Below are positions 44,199 through 53,807 of a stretch of DNA of 64,000 nt, piece after piece. The position numbers and the translations under genes are program-made. The first letter of the stretch is position 1. Each line of letters starts with the position of its first letter. The notes beneath the pieces are model-generated. The model had not been told where the DNA came from and searched no databases. It worked only from the letters and a program-made list of their open reading frames with translations. Source of the DNA: CAWACP01 sp963832965 (GTDB lineage Bacteria > Acidobacteriota > Terriglobia > Bryobacterales > Bryobacteraceae); the NCBI GenBank assembly GCA_963832965.1, contig CAWHVW010000004.1:1-64000 (forward strand). The letters are read 5' to 3'.

Positions 44199-44450
44199 AC
44201 CGGCCGCGGCGCCCCCGCTCGTCCGAGCAAGCGTCCGCCACGCGTGTTCCGCCACGTCACGTACGACCTGGGGAGGCGGCCGGCTTGAGCATCATCACGA
44301 GAATGGCGCAGACGCAGCGTCCCGTGGATCCAATGCGCGGCCGGCATCGCCGCCACCAAGCCGGATCAGGGCTGCCATCGCATTCTGGTGGAGGTTGGCC
44401 GCTGCGTCCTGCCCGGCCGCTCCGGGCCCGCTTGGCCACGCTCGAAGAGA
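44199..44450. other. Gap without recognisable genes
   Basis: Lies between the histidine kinase and the second ADOP permease gene (convergent). G+C-rich; six-frame text shows no family motif and no repeat copy was found. The permease stop at 44451 is the nearest feature. Confidence 0.5.
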
Positions 44451-46901
44451 TTACTCTTCCCGCAGCGCCCGCATCGGATCCACCCGCGACGCCCGGCGCG
44501 CCGGCGCCCACGTCGCCAGCCCGGTAATAAGCAGCAGCGGCAGCGCGATGGCTGCGTATGCCAGAGGGCTCACGTGGTTGAACGTGGCAATCCACAACTG
44601 CGTGGTAAGTACGCTGCAAGCGAAGAAACTCACCACCAGTCCGATAGCCACTCCCGCGCTGCCCAGTTGCAGCCCCTGCTTCAGCACCATCCAGATCACT
44701 TTCGTACGGTCCGCGCCGATGGCCATGCGAATGCCAATCTCGCGCGTGCGGCGGCTCACCGAAAAGGCCACCAGGCCGTAGAGCCCCACAATCGCTAACA
44801 CCAGGCCCATGAAACCGAGGCCGGCAACGATCTCTGCCACCATGTTCGGAGTCTTCACCGCGCGCTGGCTGTAAATGTCCTGCATGGTGCGAACGTCAAA
44901 CACAGGCATGTCCGCATCCAGCCCGCGAACTACCCCGCGCAGCGCCGGCGCAATGGCCGCCGCATCCGGCGCGTCCGTTTCCGTCACCAGTGTCAGCGCG
45001 GATTGCGCATGCTGCCGGAAGGGCAGGTAAACGTAATCGAGTCGAGGCTCGGCAATCCAGAAGTATTTGGCCGTCTTCGCGATGCCCACAATCTGCACCA
45101 GGTCCCCGGTGGCGTTGTTCAGGTGGAATCGCTTGCCCACCGCGTCTCCCTTCGGCCAGAAATGCTTTGCCGCCTGCTCGTTCACCACCGCCACCAGAGG
45201 CGCGCCCTTCTGGTCCGATTCCAGAAAACCCCGCCCCTGCTGGATGGGGATATCCATCGTGCCGAAATAACCGTCGCTCACGTAAGCGTCGAACGTGGTC
45301 AGCGCATGTTGGCCCGCGGGCAATTGATAGCCTTCCGGAACGATGTCCACGCTGTCCCCGCCAATCAGCGGAATCACGTTGGTCACGGCGGCGGAGCGGA
45401 CGCCCGGCGTGGCTCGCGTTCGCTCCAGCAGATTCTTGTAGAACTGGCTGCTCTGATCTTCCGAATAGTGAGCGAGCTGTGTTTCAAAACTGGTCAGGAA
45501 CAATCGCTCGGTGCGGTAGCCCGGCCCTTGCGTGAGTTGATCGCGAAAGCCCTGCAGCAGAACCGCCGATATCACCAGAAGCACCAGCGAAAGCGCCACC
45601 TGGCCGGCCACGATGGTGTTGCGTCCCCAGAAACGCTTCTTGCCCCCGCTGTCGGCGTCGGCCGCTTTCAGGGACCGCGCCAGATCCGGACGCGTCGAGC
45701 GCAGCGCCGGCGCCAGGCCGAACAACAGCGTGCTCGCCAGTGAAACCGCCAGCGTAAACAGCAGCACCCGGCCGTCAATGGCGACATCAAAAACAACCGG
45801 CAGGTCGGAGGGGAACGGGAGGGTTTTGAAGAACGCCACCGCGCCATAGGCAATCGCCACGCCGCCCACACCGCCCGCTATCGCTACCAGCACGTTTTCG
45901 AAGAGAAGCTGGCGAACCAGGGACCCGCGCCCAGCCCCGATAGCCAGCCGGATGGCAATCTCACGCGAGCGCGCCCGTGAGCGGCTCACCAACAGCCCGG
46001 CCACGTTGGCGCAAGCTACCGCCAGGACACACAGGCCCAGAATCACCAGCATCGCCACCATCGCGGCGTTCGGCGGCGATTGCTCGGCGCGCATTTGTAG
46101 CTCGGTCTCAACCTTGAGCCGCTCGTCGCGGTTAGTCTCGGGATACGTCTTCTGCAGTTCCTTCGAGATCATCGCGATATCGGTCTGGGCCTGATCCATC
46201 CCCACGCCCGCCTTCAGCCGGCCCTTGACGGACAGCCAGCGAGCATCGCGCTTATGCAGATTGTTGGTCTGGCCCATGCGCGGCGACATGGCCAGCGGAA
46301 TAAACAACGCCGGCCGCAGAAACTGATCGATGCCCGTGAAATGCTCCGGCGCCACGCCGATCACCGTATACTCCACCCCGCTCAATCGGATATGTGCGCC
46401 CAGAGCGGACGGGCTGGCGTTGAATTCGCTCACCCAGAAATCGTGGCCAAGCACCACCACCGCATCGCGCCCCTCGGCCTGATCCTCGTCCGCGCGGAAG
46501 CCCCGGCCCAGCGTGGGCTCCACGCCCAGCACGCGAAAAAGATTGCCCGACACAAACAGGCCGAACTTCATTCGCGATTGCGTCTGCGCGTTCGGAGCAT
46601 AACCGAACTGCCCGTAGGCGGCCGCCACCAGACCGTCGAAGCTGCGGTTGCGGTCGCGCAAATCCGCGTAATCCGGGTAGGACACCGTCGTGTTGGTGCC
46701 GAATGCCGCCGAACCCGCGTTGATCACGTCCACAACCCCATCCGGCTTCATCACCGGCAGAGGCCGCAGCAGCAGTGCGTCGGCAAAGCTGAACATCGCC
46801 GAGGTGGCGCCAATGCCGATGGCCAGCGAAAAAACGGCAATCGCCGTAAAGCCGGGGTCCTTGCCAAGAACCCGGAACGCGTGTTTGATGGACGACAGCA
46901 T
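44451..46901 (-). CDS. ADOP/MacB-type ABC permease
   Basis: 816 residues. It begins MLSSIKHAFRVLGKDPGFTA, then TM1 IAVFSLAIGIGATSAMFSFA and a large MacB-type periplasmic core (LFVSGNLFRVLGVEPTLGRG; VLGHDFWVSEF). FtsX domains flank a second, diverged copy of the same layout (VLAVACANVAGLLVSRSRAR; ending GLYGLVAFSVSRRTREIGIR). No prefix domain, unlike the protein at 17642. ATPase and adaptor not adjacent. Substrate unknown. A dispersed repeat lies 20 bp upstream of its start. Confidence 0.9.
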   Translation of the reverse strand: MLSSIKHAFRVLGKDPGFTAIAVFSLAIGIGATSAMFSFADALLLRPLPVMKPDGVVDVINAGSAAFGTNTTVSYPDYADLRDRNRSFDGLVAAAYGQFGYAPNAQTQSRMKFGLFVSGNLFRVLGVEPTLGRGFRADEDQAEGRDAVVVLGHDFWVSEFNASPSALGAHIRLSGVEYTVIGVAPEHFTGIDQFLRPALFIPLAMSPRMGQTNNLHKRDARWLSVKGRLKAGVGMDQAQTDIAMISKELQKTYPETNRDERLKVETELQMRAEQSPPNAAMVAMLVILGLCVLAVACANVAGLLVSRSRARSREIAIRLAIGAGRGSLVRQLLFENVLVAIAGGVGGVAIAYGAVAFFKTLPFPSDLPVVFDVAIDGRVLLFTLAVSLASTLLFGLAPALRSTRPDLARSLKAADADSGGKKRFWGRNTIVAGQVALSLVLLVISAVLLQGFRDQLTQGPGYRTERLFLTSFETQLAHYSEDQSSQFYKNLLERTRATPGVRSAAVTNVIPLIGGDSVDIVPEGYQLPAGQHALTTFDAYVSDGYFGTMDIPIQQGRGFLESDQKGAPLVAVVNEQAAKHFWPKGDAVGKRFHLNNATGDLVQIVGIAKTAKYFWIAEPRLDYVYLPFRQHAQSALTLVTETDAPDAAAIAPALRGVVRGLDADMPVFDVRTMQDIYSQRAVKTPNMVAEIVAGLGFMGLVLAIVGLYGLVAFSVSRRTREIGIRMAIGADRTKVIWMVLKQGLQLGSAGVAIGLVVSFFACSVLTTQLWIATFNHVSPLAYAAIALPLLLITGLATWAPARRASRVDPMRALREE

Positions 46902-46920
46902 GGCCTTCTCCTAAGCAGAC

Positions 46921-46946
46921 TGAACCGCGACAGTTATGGAGCGGAC
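46921..46946 (-). repeat. Dispersed 26-28-bp element, copy 5
   Basis: TGAACCGCGACAGTTATGGA then GCGGAC on the + strand; 20 bp upstream of the ADOP permease start, like copy 3 before mutS. Confidence 0.8.
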
Positions 46947-47054
46947 CTTCTCAAAGGGTGCAATTCAAATACCGGGGTTGCGATCTCTGTAATCAGCGCA
47001 TTGGAGCGTCAGGTTGATGTCTTATCTGTCCGCTTTTGGGAAGGCCGTGTCCGC

Positions 47055-48269
47055 TCACGCGGTGTTCGGAAGGGCATGGTCCGGCGCAACTGCCTGGCCA
47101 CTCCAGATCCGGCGCGAAGTCCAGGCCTGCGCGGAACCGCTCCAGAAACGGTCCGTGCTGGCGAGTCCGAGCGGCAACAGAACGGTCGAACAAAGATACA
47201 AACTTCCCGTGGAGATGTAACGCTCCGCGACGGCCGGCTGATGCCCGCAAAAACCAACCGTGAGCCAGCCATTCGCATCGAAAGTGCCCGGCGCGTCCAT
47301 CGTTCGGCGAATCACCGCGCCAAGCGCGCAGCGCACCTGCTCCGGCGTGACCTCGTAGGGCAGTTCGTGGCGCAGAGTCACGTCCGCAAGCAGATGAAAC
47401 GCCCCGCAGCGATACGCCAGCGACCGGCCAATCGGTGGAAACGCGCCATCCGGGCCGATCAGTCGCTCCAGCTCCGCGGCATGGCGTCTGGCCCTCGCCA
47501 CAATCGGCGCATGCAGGGTCTCCCATTGCTTCGACGCCGCCGCGACGCTCTCGACAATCTGCCGCAGCAGTGGATGAATCACGAAGCTGTTGTAGTAATC
47601 CCAGTGAAATTGCGGTCCGTCGCCGTAAACGCCATCGCCTTTGTACCACTGCTCGTGCTGGCGCAGCGCGTAGTCAATGCGCGCGGCGTCCCACGGTTCA
47701 CCGGCCCACGCGAGGAAGGCTTCAATAATCGCGCTGAACAACAGCCAGTTGTTGAGTGGCGGAGACATCGCGCGAGTGGAACGAAGCGCGTCCAGCAGAT
47801 GCTTCTGCGTTCCTGCGTCGAGTTTCTGCCAAAGCTGATTCGGGGCGCGCAAAATACCAAGCGCCAGGAACGCCGCATCCACAAGCGGCTGGCCGCCATG
47901 GGTGAAGTTCATGTGATCGGGTGAGGCCGGGTCCACGGCGGCGGCAATGCATTGGCGCGCCAGCTCGGCACGCTCGCGGCCCGCGCCGTCGGATTCCAGC
48001 CACGGCGCGATGCCCGCCAGCAATCGCCCAAAAGCTTCCAGATGCGTGTATATCCGCCGATCTTCGGCGTTGCCGTTCGGCGCCTCCACCGGCATGGTTG
48101 CCGCCAGCCTGCGCTGGCTGAGCGCGTTGAGAACCGGATCGGCAATCCGCGCAAGCACGCCAACCCAGGAATCGCGTTCGGAGACGTCAGGCTCCGCGGC
48201 ATTCAGACCCGCGGGCACAACCGCGGCGGCCGTCGCGCTCGCCAGAAATGCTCTTCGGGAGGAATCCAC
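47055..48269 (-). CDS. Tat-exported DUF2264 family protein
   Basis: 404 residues. The N-terminus MDSSRRAFLASATAAAVVPA is a twin-arginine signal. The body is an alpha/alpha-toroid-like helical protein: YDGDGPQFHWDYYNSFVI (here GDGPQFHWDYYNSFVIHPLL), PPLNNWLLFSAIIEAFLAW and RSLAYRCGAFHLLADVTL are conserved DUF2264 blocks. The fold is shared with glycoside hydrolase families, so a role in glycan or pectin breakdown is plausible but unproven. Ends 10 bp after the protease gene upstream. Confidence 0.85.
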   Translation of the reverse strand: MDSSRRAFLASATAAAVVPAGLNAAEPDVSERDSWVGVLARIADPVLNALSQRRLAATMPVEAPNGNAEDRRIYTHLEAFGRLLAGIAPWLESDGAGRERAELARQCIAAAVDPASPDHMNFTHGGQPLVDAAFLALGILRAPNQLWQKLDAGTQKHLLDALRSTRAMSPPLNNWLLFSAIIEAFLAWAGEPWDAARIDYALRQHEQWYKGDGVYGDGPQFHWDYYNSFVIHPLLRQIVESVAAASKQWETLHAPIVARARRHAAELERLIGPDGAFPPIGRSLAYRCGAFHLLADVTLRHELPYEVTPEQVRCALGAVIRRTMDAPGTFDANGWLTVGFCGHQPAVAERYISTGSLYLCSTVLLPLGLASTDRFWSGSAQAWTSRRIWSGQAVAPDHALPNTA

Positions 48270-48278
48270 GTTGCCGCG

Positions 48279-51200
48279 CTATTTCACCTTCACCGGATAC
48301 GGCCCGTGCTCCGGCAGCTTCGGCGAGGACTGCTCCAGGCTCTTCATCAGTTCGTCCACGCCGCGCTCCAGTTGCGGGTCGTGCCCCTCAATCACCAGCT
48401 TCGCGTCATTGTGCACCACGATGTCCGGGTCCACGCCGTGCCCTTCCACCGCCCACTCGCCTTTCGCCGTGGCGTAGGCGCGCTCGGGCACGTTAACAGT
48501 TCCGCCGTCCATCAGCGCCCCGTGATCGGTGATGCCCACCACGCCGCCCCACGAGCGCTCGCCGATCAGCGGCCCCAGCCCGGCGTTGCGGAACATCCAT
48601 GGGAAAATATCGCCGTCGGACGCCGAATACCGGTCCAGCAAAACCGCCTTCGGCCCGATGAACACGCCGTCCGGATAAGTGCCCGGCGTCGCGAAAAGCC
48701 GGTCATAAGTAACACCGAGTAACTTCAGGCTCAACCGCTCGATTACCATGCGCGAAATATTGCCGCCGCCGTTGCTCCGGTCGTCAATCAGCAGCGCGTC
48801 CTTCCGGATCTGCGGATAGTACCACTTGATGAATTCCCGAATACCCGCTTCGCCCATGTCCGGCAAATGCATGTACGCGATGCGGCCATGGGACAGCTCA
48901 TCCACCCGCCGCCGGTTATCCGCCACCCAGTCGAAGTAGAGCAGATTCGTCTCGCTGGCCACCGGGTGGTAAGTAACCTTGCGCGCTCCGGTCGTCGTGG
49001 GCGTGCTGTTGAGAGTAAGTTGCACGGGTGCGTCGCCGGCGTGGCGCAGGTACTTATAGATGTCTGTTTTGGTGGTCACGTCCTCGCCGTTGATGGCCAG
49101 AACGTAGTCGCCCGCCCGCGCGTCCACGCCGATCTCGGTCAGCGGTGATCGATAGATTTCTTCCTCGTTATCCCCGGTCAGGATTTTGTCGATGCGGTAC
49201 CGGCCCGATTTCTCGTCCACCGAAAATCGTGCGCCCGGAAGACCCGCGTGGGGGCGCGGCGGAAGCTGCATGTCCCCGCCGTCGATGTAAGTATGTTGGA
49301 CGCTCAGTTCGGAGATCATCTCGCTCATCACGTAGTTCAAGTCGGAGCGATGCGCGACATACGGCAGCAACTGGCTGTAGCGCTCCCGGATCGCGTCCCA
49401 GTCCTGTCCGTGCATGTTCGCCGCGTAGAAGAAATCGCGGTAGCGCCGCCATACCTCGTTGAAGATCTGCTTCCACTCCTCCGCTGGAACGCGTTCCAGC
49501 ATCAGACCCGCGGTGGAGATGGTCTTCTTGCTGGACCCGCCCGTCGGCGTAGCATCATACAGGTTCCACAACGGCTCCTGGCGAACCAGCGCCTTCGAGC
49601 CGTCGTGTGAGACGGTGGCAAAAGCAATCCCATCGGCCAGCGTCGTCTCTTTCCGGTCTTTGAACGCGAAGACGCGCAAGGACGGCAGGTTCTCCGGAGC
49701 GCGGCCATAATACGAAGCGGAGAACACGCCGTAGAGCAGCGCGTCCGATTTCACGAAAAGACCGGAGTAGTTGTTCGCCTCCAGCGGCACGCGAGTCACG
49801 CGCTCCGCCAGGCCATCGAAGTCGATGCCTTTGTCCTTGGGCTCGGCCGCTTCCTTATCCTTGCCCTTGTCCTTGTCCTTATCCTTATCCTTCGCGGCGT
49901 CATCCGCCGATTTGATGGTCACCTCATCGCTTTCCTGAGGAAACGGATTCTTCACGTCCTTGCGAAGGGTCAGCACGAAAATGCCTCGCGACCGGTTCGT
50001 GGCGAAGTTAAACTCAATCTGCGAGAGCTGCGGCTGAAACTCGTGGTTGGCCAGGTAATACAGACAATCCCCTTTGGGGTCCCATGCCGGAGTGTCTTCG
50101 TTGAACATTCCGCTGGTCACCTGGTGCAGCTTGTTGTCCTCCACGCCCCATAGGTAAAGCGCGGAGAATCCGGACGGATTGTTCATGCTGAAGGCCAGCC
50201 ATCCTCCGCCGGGCGACCATTCGTAGTCGCGCACCGGGCCGTCGATCGAGTGCGCCACCTCCTGTAGTTTGTGGTCGGCCACGGTAACCACCCACACCCG
50301 CCCGTCCTTGTCGCCGAAGGCGATGCGCTTGCCATCCGGAGACCATGCCGGTTGGTAGCGGAACGCCTGGCCTCCGGTGGTGATCTGTTCCGCCGGCGTC
50401 GACCCATCCTGCGCTACAACATAGATCTCCTCTTCGCCGCTGGCGTCCGAGATAAACGCCACCTTCGACCCATCCGGAGACCATGCCGGCCACTTGTCGT
50501 GGGCCCCCGGCGAATGCGTCAGGTTGCGTGTGGGACCTTTCTCTACCGGCGCCGAAAATATATCTCCCCGTGCGCTGAACAGCACCCGCTCGCCCTTGGG
50601 ACTCAGCCCCGCGCTCTCAATGTGCTCGGCCGCGGAGATCCAGGAGGGCCGGCGGTTGACTCCGTCGTCGGGCACGTCAACGGAGATGGGAGTGCTCACG
50701 CCCGTGGTCACGTCCAGCACCTGCAGTTGGCCGTCCAGTTCGTAAACAATGCGCCGCTGCCGGTCCGTCCCCGGCCAGCGGACATCCCACAGGTCGCTAT
50801 GGGTGATCTGTTTCGTGGCGCCGGACTCGGTGTCGTAGGAGTACAGGTTGAAATGGCCGTCGCGGTCGGAGTTGAAATAGATTCGTTTGCCGATCCACAT
50901 GGGATCGCGGCTGGAACGCGGTCCCTGCGAGATGAGTTTGGCGTCGTCGCTTTTCAGGTCGAAGATGTAGAGCTCGCTCGCGGTGCCGCCGCTGTATCGT
51001 TTCTCCGGGCGGAAATCGCGCGCTTCCGGCGAATAGACAATGCTTTTCCCGTCGGGCGAGAACGATCCTGAACCGCCCACCGGCATGGGCAGCGGTTCGG
51101 ACGGGCCGCCGTCCACGGCGACGCGGTAAAGCCGGCTCAGAAACATCCCCGTGGCGTCGCGCAGCGAGCGGAAAATCACATAGTGGCCATCGTTGCTCCA

Positions 51201-51557
51201 GCCAACCACCTGGTTGTCGTAGCCCCACCGCGGCGCCAGCGGACCGCGCGCCGGATAAAAAGTTAACTGTGTCGGTTCCCCTCCGCCGGACGGCATGGCG
51301 TAAACCTGTTCGTCGCCGTCATATTGACCGGTGAACGCGATCCACTTGCCATCGGGAGAGAATCGCGCGAACACTTCCACGCCGGGGTGAGCGGTGAGCC
51401 GCGTCGCCGTTCCTCCGGTATCCGCCACCTGCCACAAATCCCCGCCATACGTAAACACGATGCGGTTGTCATGGATATCGGGAAATCGCAGCAGCCTGGT
51501 CTCCGCGGAAAGCAGCAGAGGCAACAACAGGAAAAGGAGAGGCCTTTTGTGGAACAC
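48279..51557 (-). CDS. Tricorn-like S41-family protease with beta-propeller
   Basis: About 1,092 residues. GTG at 51557 (FHKRPLLFLLLPLLLSA signal peptide) is preferred to ATG at 51596, which lies in a palindromic repeat. Two PD40-type propellers (FSPDGKWIAFTGQYDGDEQV; WSPDGKRIAFGDKDG) feed a PDZ-like region (VGVDARAGDYVLAINGEDVT) and an S41 core with SNGGGNISRMVIERL and the nucleophile-like YSASDGDIFPWMF. Acts as an exported oligopeptide-degrading protease in the tricorn family. DUF2264 gene follows closely; co-transcription likely. A KDKDKDKDKGKDK stretch (about residue 560) is low complexity. Confidence 0.88.
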   Translation of the reverse strand: MFHKRPLLFLLLPLLLSAETRLLRFPDIHDNRIVFTYGGDLWQVADTGGTATRLTAHPGVEVFARFSPDGKWIAFTGQYDGDEQVYAMPSGGGEPTQLTFYPARGPLAPRWGYDNQVVGWSNDGHYVIFRSLRDATGMFLSRLYRVAVDGGPSEPLPMPVGGSGSFSPDGKSIVYSPEARDFRPEKRYSGGTASELYIFDLKSDDAKLISQGPRSSRDPMWIGKRIYFNSDRDGHFNLYSYDTESGATKQITHSDLWDVRWPGTDRQRRIVYELDGQLQVLDVTTGVSTPISVDVPDDGVNRRPSWISAAEHIESAGLSPKGERVLFSARGDIFSAPVEKGPTRNLTHSPGAHDKWPAWSPDGSKVAFISDASGEEEIYVVAQDGSTPAEQITTGGQAFRYQPAWSPDGKRIAFGDKDGRVWVVTVADHKLQEVAHSIDGPVRDYEWSPGGGWLAFSMNNPSGFSALYLWGVEDNKLHQVTSGMFNEDTPAWDPKGDCLYYLANHEFQPQLSQIEFNFATNRSRGIFVLTLRKDVKNPFPQESDEVTIKSADDAAKDKDKDKDKGKDKEAAEPKDKGIDFDGLAERVTRVPLEANNYSGLFVKSDALLYGVFSASYYGRAPENLPSLRVFAFKDRKETTLADGIAFATVSHDGSKALVRQEPLWNLYDATPTGGSSKKTISTAGLMLERVPAEEWKQIFNEVWRRYRDFFYAANMHGQDWDAIRERYSQLLPYVAHRSDLNYVMSEMISELSVQHTYIDGGDMQLPPRPHAGLPGARFSVDEKSGRYRIDKILTGDNEEEIYRSPLTEIGVDARAGDYVLAINGEDVTTKTDIYKYLRHAGDAPVQLTLNSTPTTTGARKVTYHPVASETNLLYFDWVADNRRRVDELSHGRIAYMHLPDMGEAGIREFIKWYYPQIRKDALLIDDRSNGGGNISRMVIERLSLKLLGVTYDRLFATPGTYPDGVFIGPKAVLLDRYSASDGDIFPWMFRNAGLGPLIGERSWGGVVGITDHGALMDGGTVNVPERAYATAKGEWAVEGHGVDPDIVVHNDAKLVIEGHDPQLERGVDELMKSLEQSSPKLPEHGPYPVKVK

Positions 51558-51579
51558 GAAACTGAGCTTAGCAGAACCA

Positions 51580-51655
51580 CCGTGGGGCAGCGCCACGCGC
51601 CGCCACCCACTTCAGTCGCTCCGTGGGGCAACGCCATGCGCTGCCATCCACTCAA
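51580..51655. repeat. Degenerate palindromic repeat copies
   Basis: Two units: GTGGGGCAGCGCCACGCGCC and CGTGGGGCAACGCCATGCG, related to the 25955-26530 array but with changed stem bases that keep pairing partly. Between the kinase stop and the protease start. Confidence 0.7.
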
Positions 51656-53007
51656 TCCCCAGTCCCGCTAACCTCAGCAGTCTGTCGCTGCTCGGACACC
51701 GGCTCCCGCGCCACCACGGAGGCAGGCAGCTCGATGATCACCTGAAGTCCCGGATTCGCGTTTTGAGCCCGTATGGTCCCGCCGTGCAATTGCACCGCTC
51801 GCCGCGCGATCGCCAAACCAAGTCCGGTCCCGCCGCTGCCCCGATTGCGGTCCGAATCCACCCGATAGAACGGGTCGAAAATGCGCTCAATCGATTCCTC
51901 CGGCACGCCCGGCCCGGAATCGCGCACGCCGACCACCGCATCCTGGCCGTGCTGCTTCAGATCCACCTCAATCCGGCTGCCATGCGGCGCATAGCGAATC
52001 GCATTGCGAACCGCGTTCTCAATCGCGCGCCGCAGCAACTCGGCGTCCCCGTCCAGCACCAGATTCGCGGTGGCGTGGAAAACCAGCTCGCAGTCTTTCG
52101 CGCGCGCCTCGATAGACGTGTCGTCCACAATCTCGCTCACCACGTCGTTCAACACCACCGGCTCCATGATCCGTTGGGAGGGATCGCCCTCGGCGCGGGT
52201 CACCTGCAGCAACTCCCCGATCAGCGTGTTCAGCCGGTCCGCCTCTTTCTGGATGCGATCCAGATCCGCCGGGTCCTTATCGGAGCGGGCCAGCTCCACG
52301 GCCACGCTCAAACGCGCCAGCGGGCTGCGCAATTCGTGCGAAATGTCCAGCAGCAGTCGCCGTTCGGCGGTCAGCAAGGTCTGGATGCGGTCGGCCATCA
52401 GATTGAACGTGCGAGCCAGTTGGCCCAGTTCGTCGCCGCGCCTGGTTTCCGCTCGAACATTGAGTTCCCCGCGGCCGAAGCAATCCACCGCCCGCTGCAG
52501 TTTGCGGACCGGAGAAGTCAGGTGCCACGACAGCCAGTAGCACAGCAGCACGCACACTCCCAGCACCCACAGGTGTTCCGGCCGCAGGAACCAGAACATG
52601 AATCGCGGCGGACCCAGCAGAATCAGCCAGTACTGCCCCGTGGAATCCTGGTGCGCCACTCTCATCCGCGGGATTCGCGCCAGCCACGCGAAGCTCCCTT
52701 CGGCGTGCGGCAGCAGCGCCGAACGGTCCCGCCCGGTCAGCAGATCGCGGCCGCGGGCATCAGTGAAAATCAACTCGTTGCGGCCCGCGCCGCGCAGTCT
52801 CGCCAGCGTCGCCGTCAGTGCGGGGGCGCCACCGCGCTGGTAAGCCATCCTCGCGTCGTCGGCCCGCTGCAGGACCACGTCGGCCAGCATGCCCGGCCTT
52901 CCCGACCCCGATTCAAGCGCCACCGCGGACGTAATGGCGATCCCGAACCCGGTAATCACGGTGGTGGCCAGGAACCACAGCAGAATCTTTCCGAACAGCG
53001 TTCTCAT
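51652..53007 (-). CDS. CpxA-like membrane sensor histidine kinase
   Basis: 451 residues. TM1 (about 8-30), a periplasmic sensor of about 110 residues, TM2 (LWVLGVCVLLCYWLSWHL), HAMP (SPVRKLQRAVDCFGRGELNV), HisKA (LDISHELRSPLARLSVAVEL, His at the acceptor) and ATPase boxes (RRAIENAVRNAIRYAPHGSR; VRDSGPGVPEESIERIFDPF; GTGLGLAIARRAVQLHGG). Closest in layout to CpxA/envelope-stress kinases. ATG overlaps the regulator stop (53004-53007). Confidence 0.93.
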   Translation of the reverse strand: MRTLFGKILLWFLATTVITGFGIAITSAVALESGSGRPGMLADVVLQRADDARMAYQRGGAPALTATLARLRGAGRNELIFTDARGRDLLTGRDRSALLPHAEGSFAWLARIPRMRVAHQDSTGQYWLILLGPPRFMFWFLRPEHLWVLGVCVLLCYWLSWHLTSPVRKLQRAVDCFGRGELNVRAETRRGDELGQLARTFNLMADRIQTLLTAERRLLLDISHELRSPLARLSVAVELARSDKDPADLDRIQKEADRLNTLIGELLQVTRAEGDPSQRIMEPVVLNDVVSEIVDDTSIEARAKDCELVFHATANLVLDGDAELLRRAIENAVRNAIRYAPHGSRIEVDLKQHGQDAVVGVRDSGPGVPEESIERIFDPFYRVDSDRNRGSGGTGLGLAIARRAVQLHGGTIRAQNANPGLQVIIELPASVVAREPVSEQRQTAEVSGTGD

Positions 53008-53693
53008 GACGCGCTCGCCGCTCCCTCGGGCGCATTCACGAACTGATACCCAACCCCGCGAATGGTCTTGATGAGGGGCGTGTCGTTTTCCAGCTTCCGC
53101 CGCAGGTGGCTGACGTGCATGTCGATGGAGCGGTCGAACGGCGTCGCCTTGCGGTTATACAGCGCCTCCATCAGCGCGTCGCGCGAAACCACCCGCCCGG
53201 CGGCCCGCATCAGCATCTCCAGAATCTGAAACTCCAGCGTGGTGGTCTCCACCGGAGCGCCGTCGCGCAGCACCTGGCGCGTCCCCGGGTCCAGCGTAAC
53301 CCCGTTCACGTCAATCCGTCCGTTGCTCGCCTTGCTGTCGGAGCGCCGCAGAATCGCCTTGATGCGCGCCACCAGTTCCCGCGGGTTGAACGGCTTCGAA
53401 AGATAGTCGTCGGCGCCCAGTTCCAGACCGACAATCCGGTCCACGTCCTCGCCGCGCGCGGTCAGCATCAGCACGGGAACGCGGTTCTGCTGGCGCACTC
53501 GTTTCAGAATCTCGAATCCGTCCATCCCCGGCAGCATGACGTCGAGAATGATCAGATCGAAGCCGCCTTCAATCGCCTGGGAAAGTCCGGCGCGGCCTTC
53601 GTGCTCAAACTGGACGGTGTAGCCTTCGCGGTGCAGGAATTCGCCCAACAAAGAGCACAATTCCACGTCGTCGTCGACCACCAGCAGCCGCAC
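53004..53693 (-). CDS. CpxR-like OmpR-family response regulator
   Basis: 229 residues. Receiver with DDDVELCSLLGEFLHREGYT, phosphoacceptor in DLIILDVMLPGMDGFEILKR and Lys in YLSKPFNPRELVARIKAILR. C-terminal OmpR winged helix (LEFQILEMLMRAAGRVVSRD; DRSIDMHVSHLRRKLENDTP; KTIRGVGYQFV). Partner of the overlapping kinase. Probably controls envelope-stress genes; no target site recognised. First gene of the leftward pair. Confidence 0.94.
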   Translation of the reverse strand: MRLLVVDDDVELCSLLGEFLHREGYTVQFEHEGRAGLSQAIEGGFDLIILDVMLPGMDGFEILKRVRQQNRVPVLMLTARGEDVDRIVGLELGADDYLSKPFNPRELVARIKAILRRSDSKASNGRIDVNGVTLDPGTRQVLRDGAPVETTTLEFQILEMLMRAAGRVVSRDALMEALYNRKATPFDRSIDMHVSHLRRKLENDTPLIKTIRGVGYQFVNAPEGAASAS

Positions 53694-53807
53694 GCTACGA
53701 ATTTAGCACGGGCGCCGGAACAGTAGGTCAAGGAATTGTAAGGACCGGCAGTCCCCTGAAACCCGCGTCGCGCCGCGAGCATCCACCCGAAGGGCGACCA
53801 ATCCTCG

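Noticed and set aside
46254..47924. 556-residue + strand frame opposite the second ADOP permease and DUF2264 genes
   Set aside because: Shadow of well-supported minus-strand genes; crosses a dispersed repeat and the gap between them.
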